A DNA stretch of 7,715 nt, taken from Chlamydiota bacterium. Its GTDB lineage: Bacteria; Chlamydiota; Chlamydiia; Chlamydiales; JAJFMI01. The notes beneath the pieces were generated by a model that searched no databases, was not told where the DNA came from, and saw nothing but the letters and a program-made list of their open reading frames with translations. Both the position numbers and the translations under genes were made by a program. Shown in pieces: positions 1 to 3,709 of this stretch; position 1 is the first letter of the stretch, and each line of letters opens with the position of its first letter. The stretch is taken from contig JAJFMI010000016.1 in NCBI GenBank assembly GCA_021772235.1, positions 1-7,715 of the forward strand, written 5' to 3'.

Positions 1-870
1 AAACGGCACTCCCAAAATTGTCATAAGAAGAAGTAGCGAAATGAGAGGTAAAACAATGAGAATTAACCCTCCTGTGATAAGTGACTGAAAGGGTTTTGTA
101 CGCATAGCTCGAAAAGCACGATCAAGGCGGTGCTGAAAATAGCGCATAAAGATGAATCCAAGGATGAGCGAGTAGAAAAAATTCATCAAAAAGGTCGCCA
201 TCTTAGAGCCTACCCGCAACCATTTCAACCAGGGGTGTTGCGAAAGCGTATAGATAAAAGAGGGGTGATGTTCTACGCCTTGCTGAATAATGGCACCAGG
301 TGCAATAAGAGCCAGCTGGTCACTCCAATATTCAAGCTTTCCTACAATATCTGTTGTGGAAGTAGCACGCATGCGCCCAACGTAAGCAGCTAAATCTCCC
401 CCAACTCCATCCGAGAGGCGTAAACTTGAAGCGTAAATGTGTCCATTTCCTTCAAGACGGCCTGCTAAATCCATATTACCGCAAAGAGCAGAAAGATTTC
501 GGCCAATAGAGGCGGGAGAGGTCATCTCTACGTTTCCCGCAACAAGTGTAGCGCTGCGTCCAATAGATCCAGTAATCAGCGATTGTCCTGCAAGCAGTCG
601 CAAATCTCCTGCAATTTGTCCAGAAATATTAACGCTACCACCTGCCACCAAAACATCGCCATTCACAGTACCGTCGATAAAAATTTGCGAACCCGCTACG
701 TAGAGATCGCCGTTAATCACACCGGCAATTTCAATTGTGCCACCCCAAACGTAGTAATCATCGTTGATCACTTCCCCTCGAGGTACGATAATAACCGAAT
801 CATCATGCTCAGGCTCATCTTGGGCAAAAAGCAAAAATGGAAGAAATAATAATACTCTCAAAAAACGCAT
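1..870 (-). CDS. Secreted/membrane bactofilin-like polymer-forming beta-helix protein, C-terminus cut by window edge
   Basis: The reading frame is open from ATG at 870 to the window edge: 290 codons with no stop, so the C-terminus is missing. Residues 1-17 form a signal peptide (MRFLRVLLFLPFLLFA, probable cleavage before QDEP). Residues about 38-175 are a run of short beta-strand repeats of the type IxGxxxGDLxVAG (for example INGDLYVAG, VNGDVLVAG, IAGDLRLLAG). This is the pattern of the bactofilin/polymer-forming cytoskeletal family, which folds as a right-handed beta-helix. Two hydrophobic segments follow, at about 225-245 and 263-287, so the beta-helix is probably extracytoplasmic and anchored by a C-terminal membrane domain. 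Classical bactofilins are cytosolic and short; this is the longer exported form. It starts one base after the recX stop with no clear Shine-Dalgarno, so translation may be coupled to recX. An envelope scaffold role is inferred; substrate and partners are unknown. Confidence 0.8.
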   Translation of the reverse strand, partial: MRFLRVLLFLPFLLFAQDEPEHDDSVIIVPRGEVINDDYYVWGGTIEIAGVINGDLYVAGSQIFIDGTVNGDVLVAGGSVNISGQIAGDLRLLAGQSLITGSIGRSATLVAGNVEMTSPASIGRNLSALCGNMDLAGRLEGNGHIYASSLRLSDGVGGDLAAYVGRMRATSTTDIVGKLEYWSDQLALIAPGAIIQQGVEHHPSFIYTLSQHPWLKWLRVGSKMATFLMNFFYSLILGFIFMRYFQHRLDRAFRAMRTKPFQSLITGGLILIVLPLISLLLLMTILGVPF

Positions 871-871
871 C

Positions 872-1450
872 TTAAGTCGGATTATGACACGATTGATTAA
901 TAAGATGGTAGGGAAAACCACGCGAAGCAAGGAAACGCGGACTCTTGTTTTTCTCTAAAAATTCGCTGATTTTTTCCAATTGCTCTTCTTCTGTGATACT
1001 TTCAGTGATTTTACCTTGAAGCTCTTGATCAGAAAGAGAAGTTTTAAGGCGCAATTTTGCAAAAATGCCTCTAGGACCATAGCCGCGATTGAAATAGCTC
1101 CGAATCGCTCGATCCACATCTTCATGCTCATTGAGATATCCCATGGATCTCAAGCGATCTATAGCATAATCAGCCGCCTCTTCTGAAAGAAACCTCTCCT
1201 TAAGTTTGCGTTTCAGAGCCCCTTCCAGCTGAGTTGCGCGGGAAAGCAGATCTACAGCCACACGATATGCAGCCTTTTTTTCGAGCTCAAAAAAGGCCTC
1301 CTCTAACTCATTTATCGTGAGCAACTTCTGTAGATCTTTTATCTTCCTGATAAAGAGTGATTTACGAACTTTTTTCCAAAATTCACCCTCAATTAACAAA
1401 ATTATTTCGCGGCTATTCTCTATCTCTTTATAACTTAGTAGCATAAACAT
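872..1450 (-). CDS. recX: RecX family regulatory protein
   Basis: The 192-residue protein has the tandem three-helix repeats of RecX, which binds RecA filaments and limits their extension and activity in recombination and SOS signalling. The N-terminal part (about 17-60, IEGEFWKKVRKSLF then INELEEAFFELE) fits the family's leading region. The core at 61-135 contains AVDLLSRATQLEGALKRKLKERFL, AIDRLRSMGYLNE and FNRGYGPRGIFAKL, matching the RecX pattern of A-LL-R--S--EL--KL, GYLdD and RGyGP-rI---L. The end (RGFPYHLI, 177-184) fits a third repeat. Length is normal for the family. ATG at 1450 is used; a second in-frame ATG at 1444 is possible, and neither has a clear Shine-Dalgarno. It is divergent from the cluster at 1560 and is followed after one base by the bactofilin-like gene, so the two are probably one transcript. 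No functional link between those two products is known to me. Confidence 0.85.
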   Translation of the reverse strand: MFMLLSYKEIENSREIILLIEGEFWKKVRKSLFIRKIKDLQKLLTINELEEAFFELEKKAAYRVAVDLLSRATQLEGALKRKLKERFLSEEAADYAIDRLRSMGYLNEHEDVDRAIRSYFNRGYGPRGIFAKLRLKTSLSDQELQGKITESITEEEQLEKISEFLEKNKSPRFLASRGFPYHLINQSCHNPT

Positions 1451-1460
1451 TAAAATAAAC

Positions 1461-1489
1461 TTTACAATTTAATAATAATATGTTATTAT
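1461..1489 (+). promoter_or_regulatory. Predicted sigma70-type promoter for the 1560-3381 gene cluster
   Basis: A -35 box TTTACA (1461-1466, 5 of 6 to consensus) and a -10 box TATTAT (1484-1489, 5 of 6) are separated by 17 bp, the ideal spacing. Transcription would begin near 1496, giving a leader of about 64 nt before the first gene. It sits in the AT-rich divergent gap between recX and the rightward cluster. AT-rich sequence produces such matches by chance fairly easily, so this is a prediction only. Confidence 0.55.
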
Positions 1490-1492
1490 TAA
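1469..1492. repeat. Perfect AT-rich inverted repeat overlapping the promoter (possible operator)
   Basis: The arms TTAATAATAA (1469-1478) and TTATTATTAA (1483-1492) are perfectly inverted around TATG. The repeat covers the spacer and the whole -10 box of the predicted rightward promoter and lies 19-42 bp upstream of the recX start. That is where a dimeric regulator could control both directions. It could also be chance symmetry in AT-rich DNA; no regulator gene is visible in the window. Confidence 0.4.
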
Positions 1493-1547
1493 CTTAAGGC
1501 AAGAGTTTACTTAGTTAAATTAACTACTAAATAACCAACCTTTCCCT

Positions 1548-1553
1548 AAGGAG
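1548..1553 (+). promoter_or_regulatory. Strong Shine-Dalgarno AAGGAG that decides an ATC start
   Basis: AAGGAG at 1548-1553 is followed by a 6-nt spacer (AAAACT) and then ATC at 1560, the normal position of a start codon. The frame opened by this ATC runs without a stop into the 100-codon gene. No ATG, GTG or TTG lies in that frame between the upstream stop (TAA 1521-1523) and GTG 1641. This is the best Shine-Dalgarno in the cluster. Confidence 0.65.
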
Positions 1554-1559
1554 AAAACT

Positions 1560-1862
1560 ATCGATCTTAATAACGCATATTATAACACCGACCCAGATAA
1601 ATCTTACACCATCTATGACCTTAGTGGCCAGTATGGTATCGTGTCCTCAGATCAAGCCCCTCCCGAAGGCGCTAATACTATAGCTAGCAATGTTTCAGGA
1701 GAAACAATACAGAAAGATATTCGAAAAGAACAAAAAACTCTTTGGAATTCGACATCTCAATCAAAAGATAATGCCCAGCAGCAAGAAGAGCAGATGAGTG
1801 CACAATATTATAGTTATCTAACAAATGGCGCTTCTTCTAGCGGTAACCTCTGTTCTGCATAG
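1560..1862 (+). CDS. Small hypothetical protein (100 aa) with a probable ATC start
   Basis: I do not recognise a family. Using ATC at 1560 as start, behind a well-spaced AAGGAG, the product is 100 residues beginning (M/I)DLNNAYYNTDPDKSYTIYDLSGQYG. The conventional alternative, GTG at 1641, gives 73 residues, has no Shine-Dalgarno and discards a well-formed Tyr/Asp-rich N-terminus. The protein is polar: there is no signal peptide or membrane segment, the middle (about 46-80) is Gln/Lys/Glu-rich and probably helical, and the tail is Ser/Gly-rich, ending in CSA. It is the first gene of a rightward cluster; the next small gene begins 23 bp after its TAG stop. A polar, Ser/Thr/Asn-rich small protein in a chlamydia-like genome could be a type III secretion substrate. 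The two small hypotheticals I recall before the RluD homologue of C. trachomatis (CT656/CT657) occupy a similar place, but I cannot confirm homology. Confidence 0.65.
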   Translation: MDLNNAYYNTDPDKSYTIYDLSGQYGIVSSDQAPPEGANTIASNVSGETIQKDIRKEQKTLWNSTSQSKDNAQQQEEQMSAQYYSYLTNGASSSGNLCSA

Positions 1863-1885
1863 TAATTAAATTATTTATTTGATAA

Positions 1886-2134
1886 ATGATAAACATGTCT
1901 TCTGTTGGTCCCGTATCCCCCGAACACACGCCTCATCAGGCCGAAACTACCGCGAAAGTAGGAAAAGGCTCCCATAATGCTGAACACAAATGGGGCAACA
2001 TGACCTTTACCCAGCAGCAGTGGCATATGTTTATGAAAACACTTGAACAAAACGTTGCGTTAGAAATTAAGAAAGAAAACTCCCAGTGGAAACGGCAAAA
2101 CCAACGCATGCGCGAAATGTGGTCTGGCGGATAA
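1886..2134 (+). CDS. Small hypothetical protein (82 aa, or 79 aa from the second ATG)
   Basis: Family not recognised. Two in-frame ATGs are available, at 1886 and 1895; neither has a convincing Shine-Dalgarno. The second gives MSSVGPVSPEHTP at the N-terminus. Residues 1-35 are Pro/Ser/Thr/His/Gly-rich and probably disordered. Residues about 38-80 form a basic, Gln- and Trp-rich probable helix, with four Trp (36, 46, 68, 79) and the stretch KKENSQWKRQNQRMREMW. There is no membrane segment or cysteine. It lies 23 bp after the previous small gene and 27 bp before rluD on the same strand, so it is probably co-transcribed. A disordered N-terminus followed by an amphipathic helix would suit a small secreted protein, a chaperone partner or a nucleic-acid-binding protein; none is shown by the sequence. 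The lack of a shadowing gene and the tight spacing support it being real. Confidence 0.6.
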   Translation: MINMSSVGPVSPEHTPHQAETTAKVGKGSHNAEHKWGNMTFTQQQWHMFMKTLEQNVALEIKKENSQWKRQNQRMREMWSGG

Positions 2135-2161
2135 TAGGAAAAGCTGTTATCATCTCTACCC

Positions 2162-3064
2162 ATGAGGGAAGAGTCTTTTACATCAACTACTCAAGAAAAA
2201 CGTATTGACAGTCTTTTATCTGAACGATTTGCTAATCATTCACGCGCCTATTTTCAAGAAATCATTATTAATGGAAAAGTAACGATCAACGGCAAAGTAG
2301 CCAAAAAGCGCACGATTCCCGAAATTGGTGACTTGATTTCTGTGCACTTTCCCCCTACCCAAGAAATTGAACTTGTTGCAGAAAATATTCCCCTCGAAAT
2401 TCTTTATGAGGATGAACATTTGATTGCAGTCAACAAACCTGTCGGCATGGTTGTGCACCCTGCACCTGGACATCCGCGTGGTACTTTTGTAAACGCGCTT
2501 TTATATCACTGCAAAAATATTGAAACTGTTGGAGAAGAGCACCGTCCCGGTATCGTCCATCGTTTAGATAAAGAGACTTCTGGAGTACTTTTGGCAGCAA
2601 AAACACGCCTGGCACATGAAAAACTAACCGAGCTTTTTGCCACACGCCAAATGCAAAAAGAGTATCTTGCCGTTTGCATTGGCAACCCTGGAAGTGGTGT
2701 TGTGAATAAGCCAATCGGGCGCCACCATATTCATCGCAAAGAGATGACAATTTGTGAAAAAGGCAAAGAGGCCTTAACAGAATTTGAAACCGTCCGCTTT
2801 GAAGAGCCTTTTTCCCTCGTTCGTTGCAAACCAAAAACAGGTCGCACGCATCAAATCCGAGTCCATCTAAAAAGCCTCGGCACTCCTATCTTTGGCGATC
2901 GCATTTATGGGTTTGAAAAAATGAATATTAAATTTGAAGCACCTCGAATGCTGCTGCATGCTCATAAACTTTCTTTTATCCACCCTCTAACGGAAGAAAA
3001 AATTTCACTTGAAGCACAAATAGCTTTTCCTAAAATTAAATCTTCAAGTATAATAGAAGCTTAA
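2162..3064 (+). CDS. rluD: RluA/RluD-family 23S rRNA pseudouridine synthase
   Basis: This 300-residue protein isomerises uridine to pseudouridine in RNA. In the RluD subgroup the targets are helix 69 of 23S rRNA, which supports ribosome assembly. An S4 RNA-binding domain lies at about 13-50 (RIDSLLSERF..SRAYFQEIIINGKVTINGK). The catalytic domain follows: NKPVGMVVHPAPGH (91-104), the motif II HRLDKETSG (133-141) with catalytic Asp136, KEYLAVCIG (166-174), and the C-terminal GRTHQIRVHL (227-236), then FGDRIYG and the closing LHAHKLSFIHP. All key residues are present and the length is near normal (E. coli RluD is about 326). ATG at 2162 is the only standard start before the S4 domain; the nearest AGGAA (2136-2140) is 21 nt upstream, unusually far. 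khpA follows after 14 bp. RluC- or RluA-type specificity cannot be excluded, but the S4 domain and motifs favour RluD. Confidence 0.88.
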   Translation: MREESFTSTTQEKRIDSLLSERFANHSRAYFQEIIINGKVTINGKVAKKRTIPEIGDLISVHFPPTQEIELVAENIPLEILYEDEHLIAVNKPVGMVVHPAPGHPRGTFVNALLYHCKNIETVGEEHRPGIVHRLDKETSGVLLAAKTRLAHEKLTELFATRQMQKEYLAVCIGNPGSGVVNKPIGRHHIHRKEMTICEKGKEALTEFETVRFEEPFSLVRCKPKTGRTHQIRVHLKSLGTPIFGDRIYGFEKMNIKFEAPRMLLHAHKLSFIHPLTEEKISLEAQIAFPKIKSSSIIEA

Positions 3065-3078
3065 ACAGGGATCGAATC

Positions 3079-3381
3079 ATGAAAGAATTTGTTGAATACA
3101 TCATTAAGAACCTCGTCGACAACCCCGACAGTGTCAAAATTAATGAAATCGGCGGCTCTCAGACAAAAATTATTGAGCTAAGCGTTGAAAAAGCAGACAT
3201 CGGAAAAATTATCGGTAAAAAGGGAAAAACGATCAATGCGATCCGCACTCTCTTAATGTCTGTCGCTTCACGTGCTGGCGTCCGCGTTAATTTAGAGATT
3301 CTCGAGCAGGACGAAGAAGGCGCTACAGAAGAGAAAGCAGAAGCACCGGAAGCGGCAGAGCCAACAGAAACCGTTAGCTAA
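3079..3381 (+). CDS. khpA: KhpA-type KH-domain RNA-binding protein with an acidic tail
   Basis: The product is a 100-residue, single-KH-domain protein. Family members (KhpA/YlqC) bind RNA, often as a heterodimer with KhpB/Jag, and affect small-RNA function, cell division and elongation in several bacteria. Family features are the opening MKEFVEYIIKNLVDNPDSVKI (close to the typical start with LVDNPD), then VEKADIGKIIGKKGKTINAIRTLL with the GxxG loop GKKG at 46-49, and VRVNLEIL at 68-75. Typical KhpA ends near here. This one carries an extra ~25-residue acidic, Ala/Glu/Pro/Thr-rich tail (76-100) that looks disordered. ATG at 3079 is preceded by CAGGG (3066-3070) at workable spacing. It is 14 bp after rluD and is the last gene before the convergent gap, so it probably ends the transcript. 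No khpB is in the window. Confidence 0.88.
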   Translation: MKEFVEYIIKNLVDNPDSVKINEIGGSQTKIIELSVEKADIGKIIGKKGKTINAIRTLLMSVASRAGVRVNLEILEQDEEGATEEKAEAPEAAEPTETVS

Positions 3382-3447
3382 AACTCTTATTTCTTAGGCC
3401 GCTTTTTTAATTAATTTACGATGCGCGGAGCGGCTTAGCGGGTTCAA
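3382..3447 (+). other. Spacer after khpA with a T-tract; weak terminator at most
   Basis: The stretch has no gene. GCCGC followed by six T (3398-3408) is preceded only by a poor stem (CTAA 3378-3381 with TTAG 3394-3397), so a rho-independent terminator for khpA is not convincing. GCCGCTTTTTTAA at 3398-3410 recurs as GCCGCTTTTTAA at 3700-3711 on the far side of the palindromes. Confidence 0.35.
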
Positions 3448-3607
3448 GAGACAAAACTCGAGTAATGAAAACTGAAAGGCACTTTTATTTTTAGAAGAAA
3501 TTCATTATGGAGGATGAAGACAACTTTGAATAAGTTGTCGAATCCGAATAATGGATTTATTCAAAAAGAAAATTGGAAGGCAGTTTTCAGAACTCGATTT
3601 TTGACTC
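3448..3607. repeat. 160-bp imperfect palindrome (foldback element) with a central hairpin
   Basis: The outer arms 3448-3474 and 3581-3607 are inverted copies matching at about 23 of 27 positions, including a perfect 9-bp block (TGAAAACTG 3466-3474, CAGTTTTCA 3581-3589). Matching continues inward with small gaps (ttttt, gaa, aaat, cattat blocks). It meets a perfect 8-bp stem at the exact centre: GACAACTT (3519-3526), loop TGAAT, AAGTTGTC (3532-3539), plus GGAT (3512-3515) with ATCC (3542-3545). The symmetry therefore spans the whole element. It lies between two convergent genes and has no protein-coding content. It resembles a miniature foldback or MITE-like or intergenic palindromic repeat, or a bidirectional transcription end. 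Confidence 0.7.
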
Positions 3608-3611
3608 AAGA

Positions 3612-3693
3612 TTGCAAAGCAAAATCGTAGCGCAGGCGAGCTGGGGTAGTGCTTTGCACACCCCCGAGCCGAGCACACGATTTGGCGAAGCAA
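3612..3693. repeat. 82-bp imperfect palindrome with a GC-rich apical hairpin
   Basis: The arms TTGCAAAGCAAAATCGT (3612-3628) and ACGATTTGGCGAAGCAA (3677-3693) are inverted with 13 of 17 matches. At the centre is a strong hairpin: GGGGT (3643-3647), bulged A3648, GTGC (3649-3652), loop TTT, GCAC (3656-3659), ACCCC (3660-3664). This gives nine pairs, seven of them G-C. The element begins four bases after the 160-bp palindrome. On the minus strand it is directly downstream of the 865-residue gene, so its RNA would form a stable 3' stem. No long T-tract follows the apical hairpin on either strand, so it is not a standard intrinsic terminator by itself. A REP-like role is possible. Confidence 0.65.
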
Positions 3694-3694
3694 G

Positions 3695-3709
3695 AAAAAG
3701 CCGCTTTTT
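3695..3709 (-). terminator. Possible weak terminator overlapping the stop of the 865-residue gene
   Basis: AAAAAGC (3695-3701), C, GCTTTTT (3703-3709) is symmetric. Read on the minus strand it gives a short A/T stem with a G-C cap ending in TTTTTC, overlapping the TAA stop (3708-3710). The stem is short and mostly A-T, so termination strength is doubtful; the GC-rich palindrome further on may contribute. Confidence 0.3.

Noticed and set aside
130..958. Plus-strand open frames of 64-88 codons at 130-393, 437-703, 583-849 and 764-958
   Set aside because: The first three lie inside, and the fourth mostly inside, the minus-strand bactofilin-like gene, whose signal peptide and beta-helix repeats are unmistakable. 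Their products show no family features.
1506..1533. Second promoter TTTACT with TAAATA (1506-1511 and 1528-1533)
   Set aside because: Boxes are weaker and the start would fall at the Shine-Dalgarno; the promoter at 1461-1489 fits better.
1641..1862. The first small gene starting at GTG 1641 (73 aa)
   Set aside because: No Shine-Dalgarno lies before it, while AAGGAG is ideally placed for ATC 1560 in the same frame and the intervening codons look coding. It is kept only as an alternative start.
1936..2834. Minus-strand frames of 75-134 codons at 1936-2163, 2240-2473 and 2430-2834
   Set aside because: They are antisense to the second small gene and to rluD; rluD motifs prove the plus strand is coding there.
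3448..3693. CRISPR array or riboswitch in the convergent gap
   Set aside because: There are no regularly spaced direct repeats; the symmetry is inverted and singular. It lies downstream of both genes, not in a leader.
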